A stretch of DNA of 64,000 bases from Histomonas meleagridis (GCA_020186115.1 WSYJ01000140.1:330878-394877); one strand, 5' to 3'; shown: positions 18,373-30,035, counted from the first letter of the stretch. The notes: generated by a model from the sequence alone, not told the origin. Translations and numbers: made by a program.

Positions 18373-21042
18373 TCATTTTAAAAAGTTGTTAGTTGAAATA
18401 TTTGAATCTGAAAAATTCATATCTGTTTTAATTTTATTACCCATAAACATATCAAATGTACTATTGTCAAAAGTCATTCTTGAGCTTGAAGTTTCTTGAT
18501 AAATTTCACTTTGTGTATGCAACTGAGAATAATCTGTTCTAGTTTCAGATTCTTCTTCTGATAATTCTGATGAAATGTTCAAAATAATTTGGAGATGTTG
18601 AGGTGGTATTATATAAAAAGGTTTACTTGGCTTAATTTCTGATTTTAATATTTTATCTTCGTTTATATGATAATTGTTTTGAAAATTTTTAAAAATCTCT
18701 CTGATGCCTATAATTTTTTTAAATGTACTTTGTCTTGCATTTCGTATATATTTATCATATTTTTCTATAACTTCTTCTTCATTAATATTCTCAATAAATT
18801 CGTTAATAATATTTTCATTAAATTTGTAATTTTTGTGATTATTACGTATAAATAACGGAATTTCAAATTTTTCACTAATTTTATGAGGTGCATTAAAAGG
18901 CGATAAAAGAAATTTACTTTGTTGAAAACTTAGAGATTCATTAATTTGTTCTATATTAGGATCATTTAATGAACGAATCATTAATGAATTTTGATGGCGT
19001 ATCATAATTCCATAAGGATCAACATAATATATTTTTAATAAATAACTTGGATATCTATATAAAAAATCTAAAAATCTACTCATTTCTGAATTGCTTTGAT
19101 AATAAGACGCACGAATTTTTCGAATAGATGGAATTTGTGTAGTACAAAGTTTAGATTTAAATTCACGTAATTTTTCAATTTTATTTTCATCGAACATATT
19201 ATTGCCATCAAATTCTATAAAAGGTCTTCCAAGACATCGAATTGTTGGAATAGATAATAAACGTGTGTAAAATGTGAAGAAATATGAAAGCTTTTCAAGA
19301 CCAACATTATCAATAATCAACTCATTAATTTTTAATGTTTCTATTAGTTTAACTATAGAATGTACTAAATCTTTTTTGAACTGTTGATTAGAAATATTCA
19401 AATGTTCTAATGTTTTAATGTTTTCAAGTTCTGGTAAAATTTCATTAAGTTTTGTTTCAAATATTGTTTCTGGTTTTAATCCTTTGATTTCTAAGCCCCA
19501 TAGTTTAATTTTTGCTAATTCTTTTAAGAATTGTTTTAATTCTGGAATTTGTTGTTTGGTAAAACAATCTGAAATTGACAGAAACTTCAAATCATGATTA
19601 ATAAATAACTTTAAAAATGTTGGAATAAAATCATTAGGTATTGGATTACCTGACCAATCAAATTCGATTAATTTATATAATGTATTTAATTTTTTTGATA
19701 TATCATAAAAGTTTGTCCATTCATTAGTATTAATGTTATTTAATGATAAAACAAATCGTGTAGGGTGTTTTGACAATGATTGAAGAATTAGAAATAATGA
19801 TTTTGATGTAAATGTACATTCGTTAAATTCAAAATTAACCATATTTGAAGGGAAAATTATGTCTTGTTTGATATTTTCTATAATAAATTTAGATAATACT
19901 ATTTGTTTAATGTTCGCTGTGGTACTTAAATTAAAACATTCATTTTTAGGTTCAATATTTATTAAATTTTTCCAAGATGTAATAACAATTCTATGAAATG
20001 ATAAAAATGTTTGAAATGTGTTCATAAATATTTCATATATATCTATAGGAGAATCATTTATAACATTAATTTTGTTTAATATTAATTCTTCTATAGTTTG
20101 CATACAATGGATATTTTTAATTTCTTTACAAATGTTTTCTGCTAAGCTTTTTGTGAAATCTATTTTTTTAAATATTAGTTGTTGAATTTCTCCTTTATAA
20201 TACTCAAAAGTTTTAATCAATTTTTTCAATAATTTTTCTCCTATATTGATATTACAAAAACTCCAACTAACAACAGTTGGTTTAAAACAATTTCTAAATT
20301 GTAACTTATGAAAATATATAAATGAATAATTTTGTAATGATATTGCTTTTAAATTTTTATTATATTTAATAATTTTTAATAATATTTTCATTATAATATA
20401 AGGTGAATATTGTGAAAATCGTATAGCTTGAATAGGTAAATGTAATAATGGAAATGTAATTATTCGATAATCTTTGTGTGTTAAGCATTTTTCATTTAAA
20501 AATATCGAATATTTTGTAGATTTTTCATATTCTTCGAATATTTTTAATGTAGTTTCACAATATTGGTTTCCAAATCTAATACACTGTGCTAAATATCGTA
20601 TAGATAAAAGATTAGGTATTGGTGATTCTGAAAAGCTTTGATTATAATTAGTTGAAAAATTTGTAAAAATTAATGGTTTAAATTTAGGTGATTGATAATA
20701 AAGTGATAAATATGATGTTACAGAAATATCAACAATTTCTAATATATTATTATACTCAATAAAACATTTATTATTTCTTAAGTATTTTAATAACACATTA
20801 TTTTCATTTATATATTCAAATTCATATAGATCTAAATATGATATAAAATTCCATTCTTTAAGATTTTTTAAAATTGATGTTTTCTTTAAGAAAAACAACC
20901 CTAAATTTGTAATTAATAAACTAACGTTTTTCTTCTTTTTTTCTTGAAATTTAGCATTAACTGATATGCATCGATTAGCAGTGCATTTATATTTGTTAAG
21001 AATTGGCATTACATGCTCTTTAAGTTGTCTTTTATTAGCCAT
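18373..21042 (-). CDS. Leucine-rich-repeat protein, CARMIL-like layout
   Basis: An 889-residue protein. Residues 1-130 look like a small beta-rich domain (KKNVSLLITNLGLFFLKKTS and following strands) that could be a PH-type fold. Residues 150-640 contain irregular ribonuclease-inhibitor-like leucine-rich repeats, e.g. LKFLSISDCF, LWGLEIKGL and LEHLNISNQQF. The tail is Ser/Glu-rich. A PH-like domain followed by RI-type repeats is the arrangement of CARMIL/LRRC16 actin regulators; the capping-protein motif is not evident, so the name is tentative. Codon use is very AT-rich, giving many Ile, Asn and Lys. No signal peptide or membrane helix is seen, so it should be cytosolic. AATCGGTTTATTC, a relative of the CGGTT promoter element, ends six bases before the ATG. 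Confidence 0.8.
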   Translation of the reverse strand: MANKRQLKEHVMPILNKYKCTANRCISVNAKFQEKKKKNVSLLITNLGLFFLKKTSILKNLKEWNFISYLDLYEFEYINENNVLLKYLRNNKCFIEYNNILEIVDISVTSYLSLYYQSPKFKPLIFTNFSTNYNQSFSESPIPNLLSIRYLAQCIRFGNQYCETTLKIFEEYEKSTKYSIFLNEKCLTHKDYRIITFPLLHLPIQAIRFSQYSPYIIMKILLKIIKYNKNLKAISLQNYSFIYFHKLQFRNCFKPTVVSWSFCNINIGEKLLKKLIKTFEYYKGEIQQLIFKKIDFTKSLAENICKEIKNIHCMQTIEELILNKINVINDSPIDIYEIFMNTFQTFLSFHRIVITSWKNLINIEPKNECFNLSTTANIKQIVLSKFIIENIKQDIIFPSNMVNFEFNECTFTSKSLFLILQSLSKHPTRFVLSLNNINTNEWTNFYDISKKLNTLYKLIEFDWSGNPIPNDFIPTFLKLFINHDLKFLSISDCFTKQQIPELKQFLKELAKIKLWGLEIKGLKPETIFETKLNEILPELENIKTLEHLNISNQQFKKDLVHSIVKLIETLKINELIIDNVGLEKLSYFFTFYTRLLSIPTIRCLGRPFIEFDGNNMFDENKIEKLREFKSKLCTTQIPSIRKIRASYYQSNSEMSRFLDFLYRYPSYLLKIYYVDPYGIMIRHQNSLMIRSLNDPNIEQINESLSFQQSKFLLSPFNAPHKISEKFEIPLFIRNNHKNYKFNENIINEFIENINEEEVIEKYDKYIRNARQSTFKKIIGIREIFKNFQNNYHINEDKILKSEIKPSKPFYIIPPQHLQIILNISSELSEEESETRTDYSQLHTQSEIYQETSSSRMTFDNSTFDMFMGNKIKTDMNFSDSNISTNNFLK

Positions 21043-21738
21043 ATTTTGAATAAACCGATTAAAATTTTCCTTTGCTTTTTTAAAAACAAAAAACTCAAAA
21101 TAAAAATGATATACATATTTTAATTTTTTAAGGTTTTATGTGGATTGAAAATTATACTCTGTTTTGGGATTTAAAGTGAACAGAAATAATTCCAAGATTT
21201 AAAAAAAAACATTGCAATAATTAGAAATATTCAAATAGAGAATTCTAGATGTAGTAGGTTTGTTTTGAATTTTCGTAGATATCATTTTCAAAAATAATCC
21301 TTGAATTATGAATTATTAATTAATTTACACATAATTTAATTTTATCTCATCTATTTATTGCTATATCCAAAGACAATTTTTATAGTAATTGACTTCGAAA
21401 AATTTGAGATAAATCATCTCTCATTTCGAAGAACCGCTAAAACTCACTTTTCAAACGATTTTGATCGTTATAAAAATGTGAGATGGATTTCTAGTGGTGG
21501 TCATTTATGAACAACTCAATTACCATGGTTCTCAGAATTTTCACAATTTTTGAATAGTCACCCCTCTTAATTATGACATATCGTCAATTGAAATAAGGTT
21601 TAAATGGAAACCTCACATTACAATTGTTATAAAATTAAGATAAACCGAAACGATGTTTAAGAAAAAATTTTGTGAAGTGATCACACAAATTTTCACAACC
21701 TTGGACGGTTTTCCACTTGACACCAACCACAAATATTC
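21043..21738. other. Divergent promoter region
   Basis: About 700 bases between the LRR gene and the BspA gene, which diverge. It holds GAACCGCTAAAA near 21432-21443 and GGACGGTTTTCC at 21703-21714, the latter 25 bases before the BspA ATG. No gene is supported. Confidence 0.5.
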
Positions 21739-24700
21739 TTGATGTTTGCGCTCCTTTTTGCTCTTACATCTCAAGGTTATGATGAATCAACACATACTTT
21801 AACACTATCTAACTCAATAGATTATCTTGAAAAAGATAAATATCGTGATCAAACAGAAAAGCTCATAATTGGTTCATTTCTCATTGAAATTGGTGACAAT
21901 GATTTCAGTAGCTGGCCTGCATTGCAGTCTGTTGAAATAAAAGAAACTGTAACAACAATTGGGTCTTCAGCATTTGAGGCATGCAATAATTTAACATCTG
22001 TTACTATTGGACCTAATGTACAAAAAATTGGAAGCAGTGCATTCAAAGATACTTCTTTGCTATCAATTACTATTCCTAATACAGTAGTTTCAATTGGAAA
22101 TAATGCATTTCAAAATGATAAAAACTTGTCAACCTTGACAATTGGCACAAGCGTTGAAAAGATTGGTCACTATGCTTTTGCTTCATGCGAAATTTTGGAA
22201 CGTGTTGTCATTCCAGATTCAGTCACTTTGATTGGTGATTATGCATTTTACAAATGTCACAACTTAGTGGTTGACTTTGGAAAAAATGTTACAAAGATAG
22301 GAAATTCAGCTTTTGAAGATTGCACATCAATCGTCACATTAGTAATTCCCGATTCAGTTATTTCACTTGGTAACCAAGCCTTTAAACATTGTGAAAACAT
22401 CTCAACACTTACATTTGGCACAGGAGTTGTTATAATTGGACATAATTGCTTTGAAAACTGTTCTAAAATCACAACACTTACACTTGGCCCAAGTGTTTCA
22501 ACCATTGGTACAAAAGCATTTTATAACTGTACTCGATTACTTAATGTTGTTGTACCTTTATCAACACAATTAATTCTTAGTTATGCATTTTATAACTGTA
22601 CATTATTAGAAACAGTAACACTTGAATCAAATGTTGAGCAAATTGGTGATAGTGCATTTGAAAATTGTCTTAACTTGACAAGTATTGTAATTCCACCAAA
22701 AGTTACCTTCATTAGCACCAAAACATTTTTATATTGCATTAATTTAACAACAGTAACTATTGGCCAAAAAGTAGAAGTCATTTATGGAAGTGCATTCCAA
22801 AATTGCTATAGTTTGAAATCAGTTACAATTCCAAGTTCAGTTAAAACAATTTCAGATAGTGCATTTCAAACATGTTATGCATTAGAATCTGTTAACATGG
22901 GAGCAAATGTTGAATCAATCGGATCTAACTGTTTCCAAAACTGTTATTTATTAAGAAGTACATCAATTCCAAATCTAATAAAGACTGTTCCTCAATATGC
23001 ATTTGAATCATGCGTTTCATTAGTTTCAATTTCATTTGGTGTCAATGTAACAACAATTGATAGCTATGCATTCCAATATTGTATGTCATTACAAAGCGTT
23101 GGTTTTAGCTATGTTGGAATAGTCAGCCAATATTCATTTGCTTATTGCTATAACTTACGCTCCGTTTCATTTGGAAATATCATATATTCTATTGGTGAAT
23201 ATGCATTTACTGGTTGCGTAAGATTAACATCAGTAAGCATTGGAGATACATTGTCAACAATTGGAAATAATGCATTTTACGATTGCACTGGATTGCAAAG
23301 CATTAGAATTCCATCATTCGTACAATCAATTGGCCAATTTGCATTTTATAATTGTTATTCACTAAGTTCACTTATCCTTGAGGAACAAGATAATGAAACA
23401 CTCCATTTAAGTCCCTCTATACAATCACAAACATTTTATAATTGTACTTCTTTAAGAACTCTCAAAGTACCAATGCAATATCAATCAATTGGCAACAATG
23501 CATTTGAAAAATGTGGTTTAGAAACAGTTGAAATTTCTGAGGGCGTCAGAGAAATTAATAATTATGCATTTCAAGAATGTACGATTTTAAGAGAAGTTAA
23601 GATCCCATCCACTGTTACATCGATAGGAAATTATGTATTTTACCATTGTTATCGTCTTCAATCTATCATAGTTAGCTCGGATAATAATGTTTATAAGAAT
23701 ATTGCTGGTGATGGAATTCTTTATAGCTCATCTGAAATTCTATGCTTCCCACCTGCTCATGAAAAAGTTTCATATGAAGCAGTTGGATCTTATTTATTCC
23801 AAGTATATTCATTCGCTGATTGTGTGAATTTGAAGACTGTTGTTATCAAATCAGGTGATACAATAAGTCGAAGTTCATTTGATAATTGCACATCATTAAC
23901 AAATGTATTATTTAATACAGAAATCAATGAAGTTCCTCAATATGCATTTAATAACTGCACAGCATTAGGAAACATTGTTTTACCAAACAGTTTAACATCA
24001 ATTGAATCTTACGCATTTCAGGATTGCACTTCATTCACATACATCATCATTCCAGATAAAGTAACATCAATTGGACAGAGTGCATTTTCAAATTGTAATA
24101 ATCTGAAAACAATTATTTTAGGTGAAAGTGTACAAACAATTGGTGCATATTCATTTCAAAATACAGGATTAGAAAGTATTATCATTCCAAATTCTGTACA
24201 AACAATTTATGATTTAGCATTTGATCAATGCCCGCATCTTAAGTTTATCAAAGTATCAGAAGGTAATCCAAAATTTGCTAATGATAATGATGATGGAGTT
24301 CTTTATAACAAAGAAATTACAATTATATACTGCTTCCCACCTGCAAAGGGTCTTCAAACATTTGATTTCCCCAAAGATATTACAGAAATTTACAAAAATG
24401 CATTTCATGAATGTCATTCATTGACAAGTGTGAACATATCAAATGTAATTAACAAAATTGGTGCTTCTTCTTTCGAAAACTGTTCTTCTTTACAAACTGT
24501 GTTAATAGGAAGCAAAGCAAATTCAATTGAATATAGTGCATTTGCTGAATGTGTAGCTTTAACACAATTTACATTTGATAAACATTCACAATTAACAACA
24601 ATTAGTGGTGATGCATTTAGGAATTGTATTTTATTAGGTAGTATAGAAATTCCAAATACTGTTACAAAAATTCATCAAGATGCCTTCATTAATTGCAGTT

Positions 24701-25686
24701 CTATCACCACAATAACACTTCCAGCATCACTTGAAACCATTTATATGCCATTATTTATCAATTGCACTCAATTAACAACAATTAATGTTAATTCAAATAA
24801 TTCAGTATTCGCTAACTACAATAATGATGGTGTCTTATATAACAAAGCTTTAACAGAAGTTATCTGTTATCCACCAGCTAAAACAGGTAATGTAATATTG
24901 CCAATTAACATTACAACAATTGATAATTATGCATTCTATGGATGCACAGGAATAACATCAATTGATTTCTATGTCAATGTTACAACAATTGGTGAAAATG
25001 CATTTGCATTCTGCACTGGTTTAACAAGTGTTCAATTTGGTAATGTTTCAACTATTGGTAATGCTGCATTCGCTTATTGTTCAGGTTTAACTGATTTAGG
25101 ATTTTCATTTGCAACTAATGTAACATCAATTGGTCAATACGCATTTGCATTCTGCACTGGGCTTAAGGATGTTTACATACCGCTCAAAGTTACTTCAATC
25201 CAACTTGGTGTATTCTATGGCTGTGCAAATCTTTACTCAGCTTCAATACACGATGACGTTAAATCTATTGGGGATATATCATTTGGTGACACATCTCTCA
25301 CATGTATCTATTACACAAACAAAGAATACGAAACTAAAGATTTGACACAAGAAACTGTTGCTGTTTCTCGCGATGCATTCCTTGGATCACCAACAGAATA
25401 TATAATGTCATATAACACATTTTACCCAACTAAGTTCGGCTGCAAAGCTGAAGGACAATTTTTAGATGTTGAGAAGGGACAATGGGATGGCTACGCAAAT
25501 TGTCCACGTCCGCCAAAGCAAGAAGAGAAGGCGCCAATGCCAATGACAACGATATTAGCGATAGTTATTCCAATTGTTGTGGTAATTATTGTTGTGATTG
25601 TTGTTGTTATTTGTATTCGCAGGAGGAAATCTAAGGGCAATTCGACCACAAATCCAGGAACATTACACCAAGACATCGTTGATTGA
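21739..25686 (+). CDS. BspA-like leucine-rich-repeat surface protein
   Basis: A 1315-residue type I membrane protein. It has a short hydrophobic leader (MMFALLFALTSQG) and then about 45 tandem repeats of about 23 residues of the Treponema pallidum LRR (BspA) type, with the repeating pattern L-x-x-V-x-I-P-x-x-V-x-x-I-G-x-x-A-F-x-x-C. Near the C-terminus come a membrane helix (about 1266-1289), the stop-transfer sequence RRRKSKG and a short cytosolic tail. In trichomonads this very large family is surface-exposed and linked to adhesion to host cells or matrix and to aggregation. Three stretches with DGVLYN-type repeats interrupt the array (about 650, 850 and 1030). The repeats are intact, with no frameshift, so the gene is probably functional. 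Confidence 0.93.
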   Translation: MMFALLFALTSQGYDESTHTLTLSNSIDYLEKDKYRDQTEKLIIGSFLIEIGDNDFSSWPALQSVEIKETVTTIGSSAFEACNNLTSVTIGPNVQKIGSSAFKDTSLLSITIPNTVVSIGNNAFQNDKNLSTLTIGTSVEKIGHYAFASCEILERVVIPDSVTLIGDYAFYKCHNLVVDFGKNVTKIGNSAFEDCTSIVTLVIPDSVISLGNQAFKHCENISTLTFGTGVVIIGHNCFENCSKITTLTLGPSVSTIGTKAFYNCTRLLNVVVPLSTQLILSYAFYNCTLLETVTLESNVEQIGDSAFENCLNLTSIVIPPKVTFISTKTFLYCINLTTVTIGQKVEVIYGSAFQNCYSLKSVTIPSSVKTISDSAFQTCYALESVNMGANVESIGSNCFQNCYLLRSTSIPNLIKTVPQYAFESCVSLVSISFGVNVTTIDSYAFQYCMSLQSVGFSYVGIVSQYSFAYCYNLRSVSFGNIIYSIGEYAFTGCVRLTSVSIGDTLSTIGNNAFYDCTGLQSIRIPSFVQSIGQFAFYNCYSLSSLILEEQDNETLHLSPSIQSQTFYNCTSLRTLKVPMQYQSIGNNAFEKCGLETVEISEGVREINNYAFQECTILREVKIPSTVTSIGNYVFYHCYRLQSIIVSSDNNVYKNIAGDGILYSSSEILCFPPAHEKVSYEAVGSYLFQVYSFADCVNLKTVVIKSGDTISRSSFDNCTSLTNVLFNTEINEVPQYAFNNCTALGNIVLPNSLTSIESYAFQDCTSFTYIIIPDKVTSIGQSAFSNCNNLKTIILGESVQTIGAYSFQNTGLESIIIPNSVQTIYDLAFDQCPHLKFIKVSEGNPKFANDNDDGVLYNKEITIIYCFPPAKGLQTFDFPKDITEIYKNAFHECHSLTSVNISNVINKIGASSFENCSSLQTVLIGSKANSIEYSAFAECVALTQFTFDKHSQLTTISGDAFRNCILLGSIEIPNTVTKIHQDAFINCSSITTITLPASLETIYMPLFINCTQLTTINVNSNNSVFANYNNDGVLYNKALTEVICYPPAKTGNVILPINITTIDNYAFYGCTGITSIDFYVNVTTIGENAFAFCTGLTSVQFGNVSTIGNAAFAYCSGLTDLGFSFATNVTSIGQYAFAFCTGLKDVYIPLKVTSIQLGVFYGCANLYSASIHDDVKSIGDISFGDTSLTCIYYTNKEYETKDLTQETVAVSRDAFLGSPTEYIMSYNTFYPTKFGCKAEGQFLDVEKGQWDGYANCPRPPKQEEKAPMPMTTILAIVIPIVVVIIVVIVVVICIRRRKSKGNSTTNPGTLHQDIVD

Positions 25687-26528
25687 GATATATCAATAAA
25701 ACACAACATCCATTACTTATGAATAATTTATGTCTGAGCGATTTGAACTTCTTTAGCTATTAACACTTGTTTTCGGTATGTATGAATCGAAAAATTGAAT
25801 AAATAATTTTTTATAAATACAAAACCGCATAATTTCTCAATATTTAATAAAATTGATTTCGTTAATTAACTCCATTAAACTTTGAACTTTGCTATTATTA
25901 TTTTTAAATAAATAAATTCTTGTATATATTATTGAAATTTTAAAGTGATAATATGCATTAACAATCAACCATAAGTCTTCGTGTGAGTGAGAAGATGTAT
26001 GTGAAATGATATTTATATTTATTTCTCTGCATTTTTATAATAACAATTAAACAAAGAAATGCGTTTTTTCTGACAATTGTTTTTGCGGTCATTATTTTTG
26101 TTATACCTGGTTGGTAGTTTAACAACTTCAATATATTCGAAATATCATTTATAATGATATTAAGCATGTTTTAGTTACTTTGGAAAAGTGGAAGTAATGG
26201 ACTAAACTCAGCAAAGGCATTTTGCATATTCATTTCTTTTAAATTATCCATGTAAACAGCCTTAAATCAAAATAAATTTAATTCAACAAAATAAAATACA
26301 TACGTTGAAAATTGGCAGCTGAAATTTTATGTTAATTAGGAGCAATTCAATATTGTTTCATTGACACAAAGAAAATAACATATTAAATTTAAGCGAATAA
26401 AAATATTTTAATCAATTATAAGTATAATTGACACTAATTACACATACTCTTTTAACTTAATTATTAGTCAAATGATATATTCATAATTTGCTATTAAAAG
26501 GTGAAATGCTAATATATTATTAGATTTT
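25687..26528. other. Intergenic, AT-rich, no gene seen
   Basis: About 840 bases after the BspA gene. Short frames exist but none resembles a known protein or has balanced codon use. The DNA may be part of the decayed locus that continues with the ankyrin relic. Confidence 0.5.
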
Positions 26529-27136
26529 ATGAAAGCTCTTGAAGAAATCAATAAATTCAATTCGAATATAAATGTATTTATACAATCAATTGATTAAGCT
26601 TAAACATTTTAATGTAGAATCAAATTATTGCTCTATCATATTTTCAAGAAGATAATGAATTGTGCTAAACTAAATAATTCAGTAAATATGCCATAGCTGG
26701 AGTAAATGAAGAAATCATTCATTTATGTGAACAAAATCATTCATCATTTGAAGATACATATGAAACAGCAATTGAATTTCATCTAAATGATATCTTTAAA
26801 TATCTTTATGAAAATAAAATAGAAGAAAAATCAGATAATGATTTGATAGTTTATTGTATTCACAGTGGAAATTATGAAGTTCTTTCATTTTTGAAAGAAA
26901 AAGGAATGATAATTAATGATAATATCATTAATGAAACAGCAAAGATTGGAAACTTATATCTTATTAAACATTTTGTCAAAAATACGAAAATTCCAAAAAA
27001 TATTTTAATTTTTGGTGTAGAATCAGGTAATGTTGAACTGGTTAAATATATTCTCGAACAAAATGGAATTGATATTAATGCTAAAGATATTTATTTGTTT
27101 TATATGATATTTATTTATGGGGATGTCTTGTTATAG
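26529..27136 (+). pseudogene. Broken ankyrin-repeat protein gene (DUF3447 type)
   Basis: A relic of the trichomonad ankyrin family. An ATG at 26529 starts a 22-residue piece (MKALEEINKF...) that meets a stop. In a later frame the DUF3447 hallmark appears: YAIAGVNEEIIHLCEQNHSS and AIEFHLNDIFKYLYENKI (about 26690-26820). Ankyrin units follow up to 27136 (GNYEVLSFLKEKG, GNLYLIKHFVKN, GNVELVKYILEQNGIDINAK). The frame is then lost 12 bases before the left end of the transposon. At least one stop and one frame change are needed, and most of the C-terminal repeats are missing. Confidence 0.7.
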
Positions 27137-27148
27137 AACAGTGTTCTG

Positions 27149-27188
27149 CAGCACAGTAAACCGATAGAACTTTTTGATTTGTTTATAT
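27149..27188 (+). repeat. Left terminal inverted repeat
   Basis: Forty bases starting CAGCACAGTAAACCGATAG. They match the reverse complement of 31372-31411 with four mismatches (positions 11, 13, 32 and 38). Confidence 0.9.
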
Positions 27189-27343
27189 CGAATATTTACC
27201 CTGTAAAAACCAAATTTTGACAATATGTCATTTTGATAACGTCGATATTCAATGAAGTTTTTGTGAAAATTATTTAATTGGCGCTTAAACAATTTATTTT
27301 GGATTGTTGACAATGATAGCTGATCATTTCAGTCAGCAAACAA

Positions 27344-27768
27344 TTGTTACACATTCATTACGTGGAGATAATAAATATACCAACATTTTAGTTCAGAATG
27401 AAAATTTTTGGTTATCGAATATATTCGAAACAAATTTCTCTAATATTATAAGATTGTTATACATTCATTACGTGGAGATAATATATATACCAAAATTTTA
27501 GTTCAGAATGAAAATTTTTGGTTATCGAATATATTCGAAACAAATTTCTCTAATATTATAAGATTGTTGTACATTCATTACGTGGAGATAATAAATATAC
27601 CAACATTTTAGTTCAGAATGATAATTTTTGGTTATCGAATATATTCGAAACAAATTTCTCTAATATTATAAGATTGTTGTACATTCATTACGTGGAGATA
27701 ATAAATATACCAACATTTTAGTTCAGAATGATAATTTTTGGTTATCGAATATATTCAGAACAAATTTC
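27344..27768 (+). repeat. 110-bp tandem repeat, 3.9 copies
   Basis: Four nearly identical units of exactly 110 bases, each with CATTCATTACGTGGAGATAA near its start and the palindrome CGAATATATTCG near its end. The last unit is cut short. The first and fourth copies differ most from the middle two, as expected of an array that grew by unequal exchange. It lies between the left terminal repeat and the transposase 3' end and has no coding value. Confidence 0.92.
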
Positions 27769-27778
27769 AATGAATTTT

Positions 27779-30035
27779 TTATTCATTACTTTTTTCTAGT
27801 ATTAGGTTATCAATATTATTTGGAAGAATATCTCCATATAAAGAATAAATTACTTCATCATTTATCCCTAATACTCCTCCTCTTCTTACGTCACATGTTT
27901 GTGAATTATGACCCCGTGAGCCACAAACTTTACATTTATTTTTATTTTTTGGACCGGAAGGATTGTTTTTTCTCCAAATGTAATAATTATATATCGAACA
28001 GTTTTCTGCTCTGTGTTCTTCACTTTTACATATTCTGCATGATGGCGTATCTTCACTTATAACTTCTGGTTCGTTTTGACTTTTCTTTTTTCTTCCTTTC
28101 TTTCGTGGAACCGCCATTTCAGGTTCATTCGATGCATTTACTGGTAATGATTTTATGGATAGAAGTCTTGACATCTGAAAAACAATGTCATTATAGTCAG
28201 AATCAGAAGCAAGCGAGCCAATTCTGGCAAGTTGCTTACCAAGATATACAATATTGCAATATCTACTTTGATTCTCAAGACTAATATCAATTTCATTTTG
28301 ATTTTTTTCAATTATTTGTTGTTCTATTTTTATATCAAAATTACTTAACTTCGAAAGTGATTCAGGATCAATAGTCATTAAAGGTAATGTCCCAGAAGTT
28401 ATCCAATGTGGATGAATTAAATTTGTATGCGGAATATTCAATTTTAATGTAAATATAACACAAAGAATGTGTGGACATGGGTATCCATACACAATGTTAT
28501 GACCACATGTACAATTAATATGTGATTCATTAATTTCCACAACATTTTTCATTTCTTCTTGTTCTTTATGGACAACAAAATAATTATTTTTATTATTACC
28601 AGCAATAATGTAATTTTTTGATTTTAAAATATTTGTAAATATTTCAATAACACATATCTTGGAAGCATTTTGGAAAATATCTGGGAAAGGAAAAGTAATT
28701 GGACATAATAATTTTGAATCAGAAATTTGAGCATTTCTATATGATCTTTGCATAGAATGATTGTAATTCTTACGAAATTCCGCCAAAAACATTATTTTTT
28801 TCTGTATCAGACTTAATTATTCGATTTATAGATTCAGCAACTGAAGAAGTATTGTAGCCAAGTGTGCATTTTTGTATGAACGCTTTACAAAAATAATTTT
28901 TATCATTTGGAATTTTTCTTATATAATTTACCAATTGCGCATCTTTTAATTGAAACAATGATGAAAAGCAATTGTCAACTTCTCTTTTGTTAGTTGAATA
29001 ACAAATTTTAGAAAACAAATTCTTTGCTTCAACTTTTTCGAACTTGTTAACTTCGCTTTCTTTGAGATGTCGATCAAAATTTTTTCTTTTATGAATTGCG
29101 CAAAAAACATGATATGGAGAATGATTCATTTCTGCTATTGGACTTCTATAAGATTGATCTTCATCAGTAATTATTACATCGTTTTTTTCTGCAATATCGG
29201 GAGTAAAAATCTGAAATAGAAGAAATGAAATCGTTTCTTCAGTTTCAAATGCTAAGAAGCAAAGGCCATCTGAAAGAATGTGTCTATTATAATCAATTAC
29301 ACTTACAGGTATTACAATCCATCCATTTTATAATTTAGGGTCTGTACTATCAAAGAAAATTATATCTCCAAACTTTAATAAGTTTAATTTTTCATCTTCA
29401 GTCTGAGTCCAAATTGCACATTTTAAAGGCATTTTTTGTTCAGGATGAATATAATCAAATGGACCACATATTCCATTATTATCAACCATATATTTACAAA
29501 GGCTTTCATATTCATCATCAATGGATGAAAATCTTTCTTTATAAATTATACCAGCTATAATATTTGAAGGTATTTTTAGTCCTCTAAGTTCCATAATATC
29601 AGCAATTTGCCTTGGTTTTATGTTAATATTACTAAGCATTTGTATTTCTCTTTCAATTTCTGGACTAATAATTAAAGAAGTTTTTCCAGGTTCTAATGGA
29701 TGGTTGTGTCTGGCATCAAATGAAGTTATGTGATAACCATTTTTGTTTAGAGAAGTATTCAAATAAAATGGGCATCCAGTTTTCTTAGAAGATTTTGCAT
29801 CTGGTGTTGGATCGCCAGAATACTCACAACGATATCTAACAAATTGATTCGTTTTTTTGTCTTTTGCGCATGGAATAAAACCTCTATTTCTACAGAGGTC
29901 ATAGACGAAATTGTGAATATCACCTGAAGTTTTAAAATATACTTCTGTTTAATTTCCATTATAAAATAAACCATTCGCTGTTTCTATTTCTTCCAATTCC
30001 TGAGGTGTTAAAGTTATGTGTTGATAACTTTGCAT
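27779..30035 (-). pseudogene. MULE transposase with two stops and one frameshift
   Basis: Starts at the ATG at 30035 (MQSYQHITLTPQELEEIE). Domains in order: a WRKY/FLYWCH-like zinc domain (C..C..H-x-H, ending RHNHPLEP), the MULE catalytic core with Asp in FDSTD (29349-29351), Asp in ITDEDQSYRS (about 29165) and Glu in SSVAESINR (about 28840), a SWIM zinc finger (CTCGHNIVYGYPCPH) and two CCHC zinc knuckles near the C-terminus (CRICKSEEH..., CKVCGSRGHN...). Lesions: TAA at 29949-29951 (codon 29), TAA at 29328-29330 just after the first catalytic Asp, and a one-base shift in a run of seven A on the coding strand (28795-28801). All catalytic residues survive, so inactivation looks recent. Confidence 0.88.

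Noticed and set aside
27344-27768. CRISPR-like array
   Set aside because: The 110-bp units repeat in full without unique spacers; this is a tandem repeat inside a eukaryotic transposon.
29759-29974. Separate 71-codon gene at the transposase start
   Set aside because: The neighbouring frame carries the zinc-binding N-terminal domain of the transposase, so this frame is a shadow.
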